DNA from: Paenibacillus sp.
GTDB taxonomy: Bacteria > Bacillota > Bacilli > Paenibacillales > NBRC-103111
Direction: 5' to 3'
NCBI GenBank assembly: GCA_031180825.1
Contig: JAPSLM010000002.1
Coordinates: forward strand, 248,001-312,000
Length of the DNA: 64,000 bases
The position numbers and the translations under genes were made by a program. Shown here piece after piece: positions 54,155 to 63,769 of the stretch. The notes under the pieces were generated by a model. It was not told where the DNA came from. It worked only from the letters and a program-made list of their open reading frames with translations, and did no database searches. Position 1 is the first letter of the stretch. Every line of letters begins with the position of its first letter.

Positions 54155-55612
54155 TTACCCGCAGGTGCAGTTCAGCACGGGCTTGCGGGCAGCCAGCGTT
54201 TCATCAAGCCGTCTGACGACGGTCGTGTGCGGCGCGTTTAACAGCAGGTCCGGCTGCTCCTCGGCTTCCTTGGCGATCCGGATCATCGTATCGATAAACG
54301 CGTCGAGCGTCTGCTTGCTTTCCGTCTCCGTCGGCTCGATCATGATGCATTCCTCGACGTTGAGCGGGAAGTAGATCGTCGGCGGATGGTAGCCGAAATC
54401 GAGCAGGCGCTTGGCGACGTCGAGCGTCCGCACGCCGTACCTTTTGAGGCCGCGTCCGGACATGACGAACTCGTGCTTGCAGACGCCCGGATAAGGCATT
54501 TCGTAATACGGCGCAAGCCGGTGCATCATGTAGTTGGCGTTCAGCACCGCGCATTCCGATACTTCACGGAGTCCCTCCGGACCGTACGTGCGGATATACG
54601 TATACGCCCGTACGAGAATGCCGAAGTTCCCGTTATATGCCTTCACCCGCCCGATCGAGTCGGGACGGTCGGAGTCGAGATAGAACGTGCCGTCTTCGCG
54701 ACGGGCCACAATCGGCTTCGGCAGGAACGGAATGAGCTTGTTCTTTACGCCGACCGGCCCTGCGCCGGGACCGCCGCCGCCGTGCGGGGTGCTCATCGTC
54801 TTGTGCAGGTTGAGATGCACGACGTCGAAGCCCATGTCGCCGGGGCGCGTAATGCCCATGATGGCGTTGGAGTTGGCTCCGTCATAGTAAAGCAATCCGC
54901 CTGCCTCGTGGACGATCTCCGCGATCTCCACGATGTGCTCCTCGAACAAGCCGAGCGTGCTCGGATTCGTCAGCATGAGCGCAGCCGTGTCCGGACCGAC
55001 CGCCGCGCGCAGCGCGTCCAAATCGACGAGGCCCTGCTCGTTCGACTTGATCGTCAGCGTATCGAAGCCGGCCGTCGTCGCGCTGGCCGGGTTCGTCCCG
55101 TGCGAGGAATCCGGCACGATGACCTTGGTCCGCGTCTCGCCCCGGCTTTCATGGTAAGCGCGGATCATCATGAGCCCCGTCCATTCGCCGTGCGCTCCCG
55201 CGGCCGGCTGCAGCGTCACCTGGTCCATGCCGGTGAGCGCGGCCAGGTCGTTCTGGAGCGTGTACAGCAGCTCCAGCGCCCCTTGAACGCTGGACTCCGG
55301 CTGATACGGGTGAATCCCGGCGAATCCGGGGAAGCGCGCCGTATCTTCGTTAATCTTCGGATTGTATTTCATCGTGCACGAGCCGAGCGGGTAAAAGCCG
55401 TTGTCCACGCCGAAGTTGAGGCGCGACAGCTCGGTGTAATGCCGGATGACGTCGACCTCGTACACTTCCGGCAGGGCGGCGGGCTCGCTGCGAAGCAGGC
55501 GGGACGGAACCAGCTCGGCGGCTTCCGTCTCCGGGACGTCGCAGGCGGGCAGCGAGTACGCGACGCGCCCCGGCTGGCTCAGCTCGAAAATGAGCGCTTT
55601 TTCCGGTTTCAT
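54155..55612 (-). CDS. gcvPB: glycine dehydrogenase (decarboxylating) subunit 2
   Basis: A 485-residue PLP subunit of the glycine cleavage P-protein. The PLP lysine is in [19 protein letters not shown]. It decarboxylates glycine together with GcvPA and passes aminomethyl to the lipoyl arm of GcvH. The ATG overlaps the stop of gcvPA by 4 bases. The C terminus ([12 protein letters not shown]) with its two cysteines is typical of Bacillales versions. Confidence 0.96.
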   Translation of the reverse strand: MKPEKALIFELSQPGRVAYSLPACDVPETEAAELVPSRLLRSEPAALPEVYEVDVIRHYTELSRLNFGVDNGFYPLGSCTMKYNPKINEDTARFPGFAGIHPYQPESSVQGALELLYTLQNDLAALTGMDQVTLQPAAGAHGEWTGLMMIRAYHESRGETRTKVIVPDSSHGTNPASATTAGFDTLTIKSNEQGLVDLDALRAAVGPDTAALMLTNPSTLGLFEEHIVEIAEIVHEAGGLLYYDGANSNAIMGITRPGDMGFDVVHLNLHKTMSTPHGGGGPGAGPVGVKNKLIPFLPKPIVARREDGTFYLDSDRPDSIGRVKAYNGNFGILVRAYTYIRTYGPEGLREVSECAVLNANYMMHRLAPYYEMPYPGVCKHEFVMSGRGLKRYGVRTLDVAKRLLDFGYHPPTIYFPLNVEECIMIEPTETESKQTLDAFIDTMIRIAKEAEEQPDLLLNAPHTTVVRRLDETLAARKPVLNCTCG

Positions 55613-56967
55613 ACGAGTTCCCCCAATCGTGCTGCAAATTCGTCAATTTCAGCTTTGGTCCGTTTTTCGGTGACGGCGACGAGCATATGGTTCTGAAGCT
55701 CGGGATAATAGCGGCCCAGATCGAGCCCTCCGATAAATCCGGCTTCCAGCAGACGCTCGTTCAAGTCTGCGATATTCGCGTTCGCCGGAAGGCTTACGAC
55801 GAATTCGTTGAAGAAGGGCGCCGTGAACGGCAGCGACGGCCCTTCAAGCTTCGCCAGCTCGCGCGCGGCATAGTGGGATTTCTGCAGATTCAGGCTGCCC
55901 ACCTCGCGAATTCCTTCCTTGCCCATCGTCGACAGGTACACGGAAGCGCACAGCGCCAGCAGCGCCTGGTTCGAACAAATGTTCGAGGTCGCTTTCTCCC
56001 GCCGGATGTGCTGCTCCCGGGCTTGCAGCGTCAGCACGAAGCCGCGCTTGCCGTCCCGGTCGACCGTCTGGCCGACGATCCGGCCGGGCATGCGGCGCAT
56101 CAGCGGCTCGGCAACGGCGAAGAATCCGCAGGTCGGGCCGCCGAACGCCGGATGAATGCCGAGCGGCTGGGCATCGCCCACGACGATGTCCGCGCCCAGC
56201 TTGCCCGGCGCCTCCAAGAGCCCGAGCGACAGCGGATTCGTGCTGACGACGAACAGCCCTTTGCTGCCGTGAGCGATCGGTTCGATCGCCGCCAGATCCT
56301 CGATGCAGCCGAAAAAGTTCGGCGACTGCACGATGACGGCGGCGGTATCGTCGGTCACTGCGGCTTTCAGCTGCTCCAGATCGGTCACGCCGTCCGCATA
56401 GCCGACCTCGACGACGTTCAGGTTGAGGCCGCGCGCCGTCGTGCGCATAATTTCGCGCGCCTCGGGATGGACGGTCCGCGAAATGACAATCTGCTTCCGC
56501 TGCGTGGCTCCGCTGGCGAGCGCGCCCGCTTCGGCCAGCGCCGTCGCGCCGTCGTACATGCTGGCGTTAGCGACCTTCATGCCGGTCAGCTCGCAAATGT
56601 ACGATTGGAATTCAAAAATCGCCTGCAGCTCCCCTTGGCTGATTTCCGGCTGATACGGCGTATAGGCCGTATAAAATTCGGAACGGGAAATAATATGATT
56701 GATGACGACGGGCACGTGATGATCGTACAGGCCCGCGCCCAGAAAGCTGGCGTATTGGCTCGTATCCGCATTGCGCGAAGCCAGCTGCTTCATATGCTTC
56801 AGCAGCGAAATTTCGTCCAGCGCGCCGGACATCGGCAGCGTGCCGCGGTAGCGGATCGGTTCGGGAATGTCTCGAAACAGCTCTTCGACCGAGTCGACGC
56901 CGATCGTGCGAAGCATATCGGCCCGGTCCCGGTCGGTCATAGGCAAATACCGGTGTTTGACGCTCAT
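55609..56967 (-). CDS. gcvPA: glycine dehydrogenase (decarboxylating) subunit 1
   Basis: A 452-residue N-terminal half of the P-protein, split from GcvPB as in other Firmicutes. Typical segments are [17 protein letters not shown] (near residue 48), [20 protein letters not shown], and the Gly-rich [20 protein letters not shown]. The ATG at 56967 follows AAGGAGTG. It lies 36 bases after gcvT and overlaps gcvPB, so the three form one operon. Confidence 0.96.
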   Translation of the reverse strand: MSVKHRYLPMTDRDRADMLRTIGVDSVEELFRDIPEPIRYRGTLPMSGALDEISLLKHMKQLASRNADTSQYASFLGAGLYDHHVPVVINHIISRSEFYTAYTPYQPEISQGELQAIFEFQSYICELTGMKVANASMYDGATALAEAGALASGATQRKQIVISRTVHPEAREIMRTTARGLNLNVVEVGYADGVTDLEQLKAAVTDDTAAVIVQSPNFFGCIEDLAAIEPIAHGSKGLFVVSTNPLSLGLLEAPGKLGADIVVGDAQPLGIHPAFGGPTCGFFAVAEPLMRRMPGRIVGQTVDRDGKRGFVLTLQAREQHIRREKATSNICSNQALLALCASVYLSTMGKEGIREVGSLNLQKSHYAARELAKLEGPSLPFTAPFFNEFVVSLPANANIADLNERLLEAGFIGGLDLGRYYPELQNHMLVAVTEKRTKAEIDEFAARLGELV

Positions 56968-57003
56968 CGTATGGGTTTCACTCCTTGTTGGTTCTCGCTT
57001 CTG

Positions 57004-58113
57004 TTAGGATTTCACGTTTCGCCGGTAGAACGGCGCTTTGACGACAACGGCCTTCAACCGGTTGCCCCGGATTTCCACTTCCACTTCGGTGCCCGGCTCG
57101 CCATATTCCGCCTGAACCAGTGCCAGACCGAGATTTCGCTTAAGCGTAGGGGACTGCGTCCCGGTGGTCACCTCGCCAATCTGCCGGTCACCGGCATAGA
57201 CGGGATAGTGGGAGCGGGGAATGCCGCGGTCGATCATCTCGATGCCGACGAGCTTGCGCGGCACGCCTTGTTCTTTCTGGCGGAGCAGCGCGTCCCGGCC
57301 GATAAAGTCCTCCTTCCCCAGCTTGACGAAGAAGCCGAGGCCCGCTTCCAGCGGCGTAATCTTGTCGGACAGCTCCTGCCCGTACAGCGGCAGCTTGGCC
57401 TCAAACCGCAGCGTATCCCGCGCGCCTAGTCCGGCAGGCGTCAGGCCGAGCGGCTCGCCCGCTTCCATCAGCCCTCTCCACAGCACGGGGGCATCGTCCG
57501 CGGCGACATAAAACTCGAAGCCGTCTTCGCCGGTGTAACCGGTGCGGGAAACGAGCGCGGGCACGCCGCATATCCTGGCTTCGCGAATAAAATGGAACGG
57601 TGAGAGCGCATTCAAATCGGCGTCCGTAACGCGGGCGGCAATCGCTTGGGCGTTCGGGCCCTGCAGCGCGATAAGCGCCGTCTCGTCCGATTTGTTCTCC
57701 AAGGCGACATCGCCGAGCAGATGCGATTCCAGCCACTGGAAATCTTTGTCGATATTGGACGCGTTGACGACGAGCATAAATTGATCGGCCGACAGCCGGT
57801 AGACGAGCAGGTCGTCGACGACGCCTCCGTCCTCGTAGCACATCAGCGTATACTGCGCCTGGCCGTCGGCAAGCCGCGAGACGTCATTCGTCGTCACCCG
57901 CTGGAGGAAGGTCTCCGCGAAGGTGCCGGTTACGAGAAACTCGCCCATGTGCGATACGTCGAACAAGCCGGCCTGCTGTCTGACGGCTTCGTGCTCGCGC
58001 CCGATGCCGGTGAATTGCACCGGCAGCTCCCAGCCGCCGAAGTCGATACAGCGGGCGCCGGGATACTCGGCATACAAAGGGTACAGCGGCGTTCTTTTCA
58101 ATGACGGATTCAT
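57004..58113 (-). CDS. gcvT: aminomethyltransferase (glycine cleavage T-protein)
   Basis: A 369-residue T-protein. It transfers the methylene group from the lipoyl arm of GcvH to tetrahydrofolate and releases ammonia. The N-terminal folate domain starts [34 protein letters not shown] and [20 protein letters not shown] are family hallmarks, with the catalytic Asp in the latter region. The ATG at 58113 is behind GAGGTG; a TTG at 58197 would add 28 residues from riboswitch sequence. First of its operon. Confidence 0.96.
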   Translation of the reverse strand: MNPSLKRTPLYPLYAEYPGARCIDFGGWELPVQFTGIGREHEAVRQQAGLFDVSHMGEFLVTGTFAETFLQRVTTNDVSRLADGQAQYTLMCYEDGGVVDDLLVYRLSADQFMLVVNASNIDKDFQWLESHLLGDVALENKSDETALIALQGPNAQAIAARVTDADLNALSPFHFIREARICGVPALVSRTGYTGEDGFEFYVAADDAPVLWRGLMEAGEPLGLTPAGLGARDTLRFEAKLPLYGQELSDKITPLEAGLGFFVKLGKEDFIGRDALLRQKEQGVPRKLVGIEMIDRGIPRSHYPVYAGDRQIGEVTTGTQSPTLKRNLGLALVQAEYGEPGTEVEVEIRGNRLKAVVVKAPFYRRNVKS

Positions 58114-58159
58114 CGAAATCACCTCGGTCGTGGTATGGGATTGCGATACGCTACAAGCC

Positions 58160-58235
58160 AAAAAAGGACAGGACGAAAAGGCAGCCAAGCATGCCAAAAC
58201 CGCATGCCTGCGCTGTCTTTCCGCTCTGTCCTTTG
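58160..58235 (-). terminator. expression-platform terminator of the gcvT riboswitch
   Basis: On the minus strand GGACAG near the aptamer end can pair with CTGTCC ahead of TTTTTT, with an inner GACAGC/GCTGCC stem. It overlaps the sequence between the second aptamer and gcvT, so glycine binding can decide between read-through and stop. Confidence 0.7.
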
Positions 58236-58433
58236 TACCTGAGAGTTACCTTGCCGCCGGCTTCCGGAAGGAAGCGGCCGTACAAGTTTCCCCTTGGGTG
58301 ACCCATGCTTGCTTACAGCAAGCGGGGTGCTCTCCAGAGATGCGTCCGGTAGAGGTCCTTTTGCCTGAGAGATTCACCCGGCTCGGCGGGCTTACTCCTT
58401 CGGCGCTACCGTACGTTCCGGTAATCTCTCCCT
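58224..58433 (-). promoter_or_regulatory. tandem glycine riboswitch of gcvT-gcvPA-gcvPB
   Basis: Read on the minus strand, two glycine aptamers follow each other. Each has GGAGAG at the start, an A-G rich core (GAAGGAGTAAG in the first, CCCAAGGGGAAA in the second) and the closing TCTCAGG followed by AAAGGAC. This is the classical glycine-activated gcvT element. Confidence 0.95.
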
Positions 58434-58499
58434 TTACGTTCATCCGCGTTATTCGGTTGTATAGCTCTATATTCATTAATACTCTAAAGAGCGGGCCCG

Positions 58500-58545
58500 T
58501 GTCAACCGCAAACGTCAGGCAAGTTTTTGGCACGGATTCTTGACA
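58500..58545. promoter_or_regulatory. divergent promoters of the two glycine operons
   Basis: A minus-strand TTGACA lies at 58500-58505, with TATTAA 18 bases downstream on that strand. A plus-strand TTGACA lies at 58540-58545, with a poorer TACTCT box 17 bases on. The two -35 boxes are 34 bases apart, placing both transcripts back to back. Confidence 0.6.
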
Positions 58546-58602
58546 TCCCTATCCGGTTGAATTACTCTTGAAAGAGATATGAATACAGCGAATGACGATG
58601 GT

Positions 58603-58796
58603 TGGGAGAGACCGGAGCGGCCGCGATGAGGCTCGCGCAAGGCACCGAAGGAGCAAGTCGCCAAACCTGCCGAATGGCGATTAATCTCTCAGGTAAACGT
58701 ACCGCCATCCGACGCGCCTCTGGAGAGAGCGTAAGCCACCAAAGGGGTAACGGCGCGACGAGCGGCCCTAAACTCTCAGGTACCCGGGACAGAGAA
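58603..58796 (+). promoter_or_regulatory. tandem glycine riboswitch of gcvH-sdaAB-sdaAA
   Basis: Two glycine aptamers are read on the plus strand: GGGAGAGACC... GAAGGAGCAAG ... AATCTCTCAGG, then CTCTGGAGAGAG ... CCAAAGGGGTAA ... AACTCTCAGG and GGGACAGAG. They mirror the gcvT element across a shared promoter region. Confidence 0.95.
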
Positions 58797-58829
58797 CAAG
58801 GCGAGAGGCCTTTTCCTGTCCTTTTTTGG
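58786..58829 (+). terminator. expression-platform terminator of the gcvH riboswitch
   Basis: GGACAG (from 58787) pairs with CTGTCC (58816-58821), with an inner AAGGC/GGCCTT hairpin, followed by TTTTTT. The 255 bases from here to gcvH hold no recognisable gene. Confidence 0.85.
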
Positions 58830-59084
58830 CGTGTTGCGGGCATGCCGGCGCAGCCGGACAATCTGAGTGGAAGCGCTTCAATACGGCAACGGCGAGGCTG
58901 GCGTTTCGGCGGATGCGGATAAAGCGCCGGCCTTGGCGGATACGCTAAGTGGGAAGCAGGCTGCTTCGCCGGAAGGTAAGCAAGGCGGAGCGGAAATAGG
59001 ATAGGGGCAGAGCCCCGTCATGCTGCTGCCCGCGTGTTCAAAGCGATAGGGAGCTATTTATTTCAGGAGAAAAGGGTGCTGACG

Positions 59085-59483
59085 ATGAGTGAAGTAAAAG
59101 CGGGATTGCGTTATACGGAAGAGCATGAATGGGCGGAAAAGATCGGTCCGGCGTCCGTGCGGATCGGTATTACGGATTTTGCCCAGCACCAGCTCGGGGA
59201 CATCGTATTCGTCGAGCTGCCAAAGCTCGGCGGCAAGCTGGAGGCGCATGCGCCGATGGGAACGATCGAATCCGTCAAGACGGTTTCCGATCTGTTCAGC
59301 CCGGTAGCGGGGACGGTGACGAAGGTGAACGAAGCGCTGCTCGATTCGCCGGAGCTGGTTAACAGCGAGCCGTACGGAGCCGGCTGGATCGTGGAAGTGG
59401 AAGTCGACGGGGAGATCGGCCAAGCGCTGGACGGCTTGCTTACCGCCGAAGCCTACGGCGAATTCGTCGCGAGCCAGGACTAA
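59085..59483 (+). CDS. gcvH: glycine cleavage system H protein
   Basis: A 132-residue lipoyl carrier. The lipoylated lysine lies in GTIESVKTVSDLFSP (the ESVK motif near residue 66). It shuttles intermediates between P, T and L proteins. The ATG at 59085 follows AGGAGAAAAGGG; an upstream frame lacks a site. It heads a glycine-induced operon with serine dehydratase, apart from gcvT and gcvP, but under the same kind of riboswitch. Confidence 0.96.
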   Translation: MSEVKAGLRYTEEHEWAEKIGPASVRIGITDFAQHQLGDIVFVELPKLGGKLEAHAPMGTIESVKTVSDLFSPVAGTVTKVNEALLDSPELVNSEPYGAGWIVEVEVDGEIGQALDGLLTAEAYGEFVASQD

Positions 59484-59579
59484 CCGTCCGCGACCGGCAA
59501 TCCCGGCAAAGCGGGCGGCGGCGTAAGGATCAAAAACCGGCGGTTAAAGCGGACGAACCGTTGAAAGAGGGTATGTCCA

Positions 59580-60263
59580 ATGCGCTTTAAGCATGTATTT
59601 ACGATTATCGGGCCGGCGATGGTCGGTCCGTCCAGCTCCCATACGGCCGGTGCGGTTCGCATCGGCCGCGTGGCGCGGCAGCTGCTCGGCTGCAGGCCGG
59701 AGAAAGCCCGTGTGCTCCTGTACGAATCGTTCGCGGAGACGTACTGGGGCCATGGCACCGATCTGGCCATCGCCGCAGGGCTGCTCGACTACGATACCGA
59801 CGATCCCCGCATTCCGCATGTGCTGGACGAAGCGCGGTCGCTCGGCATGGAGATCGCGTTCGAGCCGGGAACCGGGGCCGCGCCACATCCGAACTCGGCC
59901 AAAATCGAGCTGTGGTCGGGCGACCGTTATGCGGAGGTATTGGGCGCTTCCATCGGCGGGGGCAATATCGAGATTCATTCGCTGAACGGCTTTGACGTCA
60001 GCTGCACGGGGCAGTACCCGATGCTGGTAATCAAGCATGCGGACCGTACGGGAATCCTCGCCTCGATTACGAAGGTTGTCAGCGAAGCGGGAGTCAATAT
60101 CGGGTTTATGGATGTCGACCGCAAGGGTCGTCAGGGCGAAGCGATGACGGTTATCGAAATGGATTCGGCTCCGCCGGAGGGCATGCTGGAGTCCGTTCGT
60201 CTGCTGCCGGATGTGGCGGACGCGACGATCATCGATTTGGCGCAAAGGAGCGGGAAAGCATGA
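59580..60263 (+). CDS. sdaAB: L-serine ammonia-lyase, beta subunit
   Basis: A 227-residue beta subunit of the iron-sulfur L-serine dehydratase. The N-terminal domain starts with GPAMVGPSSSHTAGAVRIG, a family hallmark. Residues 150-220 form an ACT domain (LVIKHADRTGILASITKVV). With SdaAA it deaminates serine to pyruvate. GAGGG precedes the ATG. It overlaps sdaAA by 4 bases (ATGA). Serine would come from glycine plus the methylene-folate made by the cleavage system. Confidence 0.96.
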   Translation: MRFKHVFTIIGPAMVGPSSSHTAGAVRIGRVARQLLGCRPEKARVLLYESFAETYWGHGTDLAIAAGLLDYDTDDPRIPHVLDEARSLGMEIAFEPGTGAAPHPNSAKIELWSGDRYAEVLGASIGGGNIEIHSLNGFDVSCTGQYPMLVIKHADRTGILASITKVVSEAGVNIGFMDVDRKGRQGEAMTVIEMDSAPPEGMLESVRLLPDVADATIIDLAQRSGKA

Positions 60264-61171
60264 GATTTCAAACGCTGCAGCAGTTGGCCGAACTATGCCG
60301 CTCGGAATCGACGACGGTCGCCCGTCTCATGATCGAGGAGCAGGTGAAGGAAACAGGCGAGCCGAGGGAGCAGGTCATTCGCCAGATGGCGGAGTATTAC
60401 CAAACGATGAAAGAAGCGGTGCGGCGTGGCATCGAACAGCCGACGGCTTCGCGGAGCGGACTGACCGGCGGGGATGCCGGCCGCGTCGCTTCCTTCGCGG
60501 CAGGCGGCGAACCGTCTTCCGGCCGCGAAGCGTGCACCGCGATGGCCTATGCGCTTGCCGTATCGGAAGTAAACGCCTCGATGGGCCGCGTGGTGGCGAC
60601 GCCGACAGCGGGCTCCTGCGGCATTATCCCCGGCGTATTCGTCAGCTCGCAGGAACGGTTCGGCTGGCCGGACGAGAAGCTGGTCGAAGGATTGTTTTGC
60701 GCCGGCGCGATCGGATACGTCATTGCCAACAACTCGTCCATATCCGGGGCGGAGGGCGGCTGCCAGGCCGAGGTCGGCTCTGCCATCGGGATGGCGGCGG
60801 GGGCGCTGGTCGAAATGCGGGGCGGCAGCCCGGAGCAGGCGATGCATGCGGTCGGCTTGGCGCTGAAAAATACGCTTGGCCTGATCTGCGACCCGGTGGC
60901 CGGACTCGTGGAAATTCCGTGCATCGTGCGCAACGGGCTCGGCGCGGTCAATGCGCTGGCCGCCGCCGACATGGCGCTGGCCGGCGTGCGCAGCGTCATT
61001 CCGTCGGACGAAGTGATCGGCGTCATGCTGTCGGTGGGCCGGGCGATGCCGCGCGAGCACCGGGAGACGGCGCTTGGCGGGCTGGCGCAGACGCCGACGG
61101 GACGGAAGCTGACGGAGCAGCTGCGCGGCCGCAAGCGCTCCGGGACGGACGAGCAGAAGGAGCGCGTCTAG
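60260..61171 (+). CDS. sdaAA: L-serine ammonia-lyase, alpha subunit
   Basis: A 303-residue alpha subunit carrying the catalytic 4Fe-4S site. Conserved cysteine segments are PTAGSCGIIPG, GAEGGCQAEVGSA and GLICDPVAGLVEIPCIVRNG. It starts within the end of sdaAB. Its stop codon overlaps the stop of a small minus-strand gene by 3 bases. Together with SdaAB it completes a glycine-to-pyruvate route. Confidence 0.96.
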   Translation: MRFQTLQQLAELCRSESTTVARLMIEEQVKETGEPREQVIRQMAEYYQTMKEAVRRGIEQPTASRSGLTGGDAGRVASFAAGGEPSSGREACTAMAYALAVSEVNASMGRVVATPTAGSCGIIPGVFVSSQERFGWPDEKLVEGLFCAGAIGYVIANNSSISGAEGGCQAEVGSAIGMAAGALVEMRGGSPEQAMHAVGLALKNTLGLICDPVAGLVEIPCIVRNGLGAVNALAAADMALAGVRSVIPSDEVIGVMLSVGRAMPREHRETALGGLAQTPTGRKLTEQLRGRKRSGTDEQKERV

Positions 61172-61266
61172 CCCTGAAGCTGCCTGTAATATTCGATGCC
61201 GATCACCAATAATAGAAACAACAGCAGGAAGAACGCTTTCAATAAACGGATTTGATAGTCTGACAT
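61168..61266 (-). CDS. 32-residue single-helix membrane peptide
   Basis: From the ATG at 61266, with a GGAGGAG site, the peptide begins MSDYQIRLLKAFFLLLFLLL and ends YYRQLQG: one membrane helix with short polar ends. The stop overlaps the end of sdaAA on the other strand. No family recognised; the strong site and sensible topology suggest it is real. Confidence 0.5.
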   Translation of the reverse strand: MSDYQIRLLKAFFLLLFLLLVIGIEYYRQLQG

Positions 61267-61625
61267 GGAATGGCTCCTCCTTGGAATCAAAGAATCAAGC
61301 GTTGGACTCCGTCAGATTTAAAGTTATTATACACCTTACAAGCAGAAAAATGGAAATGTATAGGCTTTCTTTCCGAAGAAAAAGACGCATCCGCCGGAAA
61401 ACGGACTGCGTTTTTTTGATTTTCCGCGCCTGGGTCCGCCCATGTTTTGGACTTATTGGAACAAGCATTCCGGCCGAAATTTTCGGCGTTTTTGTAGTTT
61501 CTTGTTTTTTGCCGTAGTCCGGGATGTAAAATTAGTCTCACGGTTTTCATGTTGAAAGCGTTTACCAGTTTACGGAACCAAGTTGCGACTAAGTAAACTT
61601 TTATCATGGGATATGGGGTGAAAGG
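61267..61625. other. intergenic region between sdaAA and the symporter
   Basis: Apart from the hairpin at 61381-61418 no gene or conserved RNA was recognised. The 200 bases before the symporter are AT-rich and should hold its promoter. Confidence 0.4.
61381..61418 (+). terminator. intrinsic terminator
   Basis: ACGCA-CCG (from 61385) pairs with CGG-TGCGT, followed by a run of seven T. A-rich sequence on the left makes it usable from the minus strand too. Confidence 0.7.
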
Positions 61626-63101
61626 ATGCAAGAGCTGCTTCAGGGCATTGTCGGTGAAACAAACGATTTTCTCTGGTCGAAATTATTGATTGTCATGCTT
61701 CTCTGTTTAGGTATTTATTTTACGTTCAAGCTGAAGTTTTTGCAGGTCCGCATGCTGAAAGAAATGGTTCGCGTGCTAAAGGAAGGAAGAACGGGGTCCA
61801 AGGAGGACATTTCCCCGTTTCAAGCATTCTGTATCAGTATGGCCGCCCGCGTGGGAACCGGCAATATTACCGGGGTTGCTATTGCGGTTGCCTTAGGGGG
61901 CCCCGGCTCGGTCTTTTGGATGTGGGTTGTGGCCCTCATCGGCTCGGCCTCCAGCTTTGTGGAAAGCACGTTGGCGCAAATCTACAAAATAAAAGATAAG
62001 AACGGGTTCCGCGGCGGACCGGCGTATTATATGGAGAAAGGCTTGAACAAACGCTGGATGGGCGCTTTGTTCGCAGTGCTGATCACCCTGTCTTTCGGTC
62101 TCGTCTTCAACGCCGTACAGTCCAACACGATTACTATCGCGTTCAATAACTCGTTCGGCACCGACCGGTTAACTTTAGGAATTATCATCACGGTCGTCTT
62201 CGCGGCGATTATTTTCGGAGGCGTGAAGCGCATTGCCAAAATGTCCGAATATATCGTGGTCGTTCTGGCGATATTATACATTGGCATCGCGATATTCATC
62301 GTCTTGGCCAACATTACGAAGATGCCCGAGGTTCTTGCGTTGATTGTGAAAAGCGCGTTCGGCATCGAGCCAATCGCCGGCGGCGCAATCGGCGCCGCGC
62401 TGATGAACGGGGTCAAGCGCGGCTTGTTCTCGAACGAAGCGGGGATGGGAAGCGCGCCCAATGCGGCGGCGACCGCTACGACAAGCCATCCGGTCAAGCA
62501 GGGGCTGATTCAAGCGTTCGGGGTGCTTACGGATACATTGATCATCTGTACGAGCACGGCATTTATCATTTTGCTGTCCGACGCGTACAAGCAGCCGGGA
62601 CTCGGCGGCATTGAGCTCACCCAAGCTGCGCTGAGCTCTCACATCGGCGGCTGGGCGTCGGCTTGCCTGGCGATTATGATTCTCCTGTTTGCGTTCAGCA
62701 CGCTCATCGGCAACTATTACTACGGGGAAACGAACATCGAATTTTTGCACACGAACAAAATCTGGCTGCTGCTTTACAGAATCAGCGTGCTGGCGATGGT
62801 CATCTTCGGCTCGGTGGCGAAGGTCCCGCTCGTGTGGGATTTGGCCGATTTATTCATGGGCTTTATGGTTATCGTGAACCTGATCGCGATCATGCTGCTG
62901 TCCAAAAAAGCTTTTGACGCGCTGCAGGACTATATGAAGCAGAAAAAGGCCGGGTACGATCCGGTATTTTATAAAGACAGCATTGAAGGGGTGGCCGACG
63001 TCGAATGCTGGGAAAACCGTCCGCCCGCTTCCCGGAAGCCTGAAGTTCAAGCTTCGCGTTTGTCTGGTACCCCCCAAGCGCAGCAGACGGAAAACGTCTA
63101 A
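61626..63101 (+). CDS. amino acid:cation symporter, AGCS (AlsT/GlnT) family
   Basis: A 491-residue sodium- or proton-coupled carrier for alanine, glycine or glutamine. Family motifs: ARVGTGNITGVAIAVALGGPG near residue 75, GGPAYYMEKGL, and SNEAGMGSAPNAAATA near residue 275. About 11 helices, then a 60-residue hydrophilic tail. A GGGGTGAAAGG site precedes the ATG. Nearness to the glycine operons suggests glycine or alanine uptake, but no riboswitch is seen here. Confidence 0.92.
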   Translation: MQELLQGIVGETNDFLWSKLLIVMLLCLGIYFTFKLKFLQVRMLKEMVRVLKEGRTGSKEDISPFQAFCISMAARVGTGNITGVAIAVALGGPGSVFWMWVVALIGSASSFVESTLAQIYKIKDKNGFRGGPAYYMEKGLNKRWMGALFAVLITLSFGLVFNAVQSNTITIAFNNSFGTDRLTLGIIITVVFAAIIFGGVKRIAKMSEYIVVVLAILYIGIAIFIVLANITKMPEVLALIVKSAFGIEPIAGGAIGAALMNGVKRGLFSNEAGMGSAPNAAATATTSHPVKQGLIQAFGVLTDTLIICTSTAFIILLSDAYKQPGLGGIELTQAALSSHIGGWASACLAIMILLFAFSTLIGNYYYGETNIEFLHTNKIWLLLYRISVLAMVIFGSVAKVPLVWDLADLFMGFMVIVNLIAIMLLSKKAFDALQDYMKQKKAGYDPVFYKDSIEGVADVECWENRPPASRKPEVQASRLSGTPQAQQTENV

Positions 63102-63138
63102 CAGCGCCATTGGCACGATAATGCAAAGGAACAGGAGA

Positions 63139-63187
63139 AAGACACGTATCGCCTGAGCGCCTAAGCGCAGCGCGGACGTGTCTTTTT
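63139..63187 (+). terminator. terminator after the symporter gene
   Basis: AAGACACGT (63139-63147) pairs with ACGTGTCTT (63176-63184) followed by TTT. Confidence 0.88.
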
Positions 63188-63210
63188 GCGGTTCCCGGGC
63201 GGAGGCTTTC

Positions 63211-63258
63211 TTGACAATAGCTTCTTGATGATATACTGTATATATGATTATATACAGT
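63211..63258 (+). promoter_or_regulatory. promoter with a perfect palindromic operator
   Basis: TTGACA (63211-63216) is followed after 15 bases by TATACT. A perfect inverted repeat ACTGTATATA (63235-63244), TGAT spacer, TATATACAGT (63249-63258) overlaps the -10 box and start point. It should bind a dimeric repressor not encoded in the visible part. Confidence 0.6.
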
Positions 63259-63286
63259 TATACACCTTCAGAGGAGTGGATATTGC

Positions 63287-63769
63287 ATGTTTGCTGAATT
63301 TCTGAAAGAATGGTCTTATCTTGCCGTCTTTGTTCTGGCGGCGCTGCCTTGGGTGGAATCGGCCTTCGTCGTGGTGCTCGGTATCGCCGTGCTCGATTTA
63401 AATCCTGTTGCCACAACGATTATGGCTTTTCTCGGGAATTGGGTTATCGTGCTGCTCGTCGTCTTCTTGTTCGACCGCTGGAACGCATGGCGCAACAAAC
63501 GCAGCGGAGGAAGCGAAAGCAAGCGAAGCCAGCGGGCCTACCGCCTGTTTGTCCGGTACGGGCTTCCCGGCCTTGCCTTTCTCGGTCCCCTTCTGATCGG
63601 GACGGAGATTGCGGCGGGCTTCGCCATGCTGTTCAAGGCGCCCCGCGGCCCCGTCCTGTTCTGGATGACGTGCTCGCTGGCGTTGTGGACGATCCTGTTT
63701 GCCGTTGCCGCCGCTTACGGCGTCGATCTCTTCGGGCTGACCCGCATGAATCAATCATCTGGAGCGTGA
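63287..63769 (+). CDS. small multidrug export family membrane protein
   Basis: A 160-residue membrane protein with four hydrophobic segments that fits the small multi-drug export family (Sm_multidrug_ex). Features: ALPWVESAFVVVLGIAVLDLNP early, a basic cytoplasmic loop (residues 65-85), and RYGLPGLAFLGPLLIGTEIAA. AGAGGAG precedes the ATG. The next gene starts one base after its stop, so they form an operon. Actual substrates of the family are not established. Confidence 0.75.
   Translation: MFAEFLKEWSYLAVFVLAALPWVESAFVVVLGIAVLDLNPVATTIMAFLGNWVIVLLVVFLFDRWNAWRNKRSGGSESKRSQRAYRLFVRYGLPGLAFLGPLLIGTEIAAGFAMLFKAPRGPVLFWMTCSLALWTILFAVAAAYGVDLFGLTRMNQSSGA

Noticed and set aside
54386-57429. Two very long plus-strand frames opposite gcvPA/gcvPB/gcvT
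   Set aside because: Antisense shadows of high-GC genes; no ribosome binding sites or recognisable domains.
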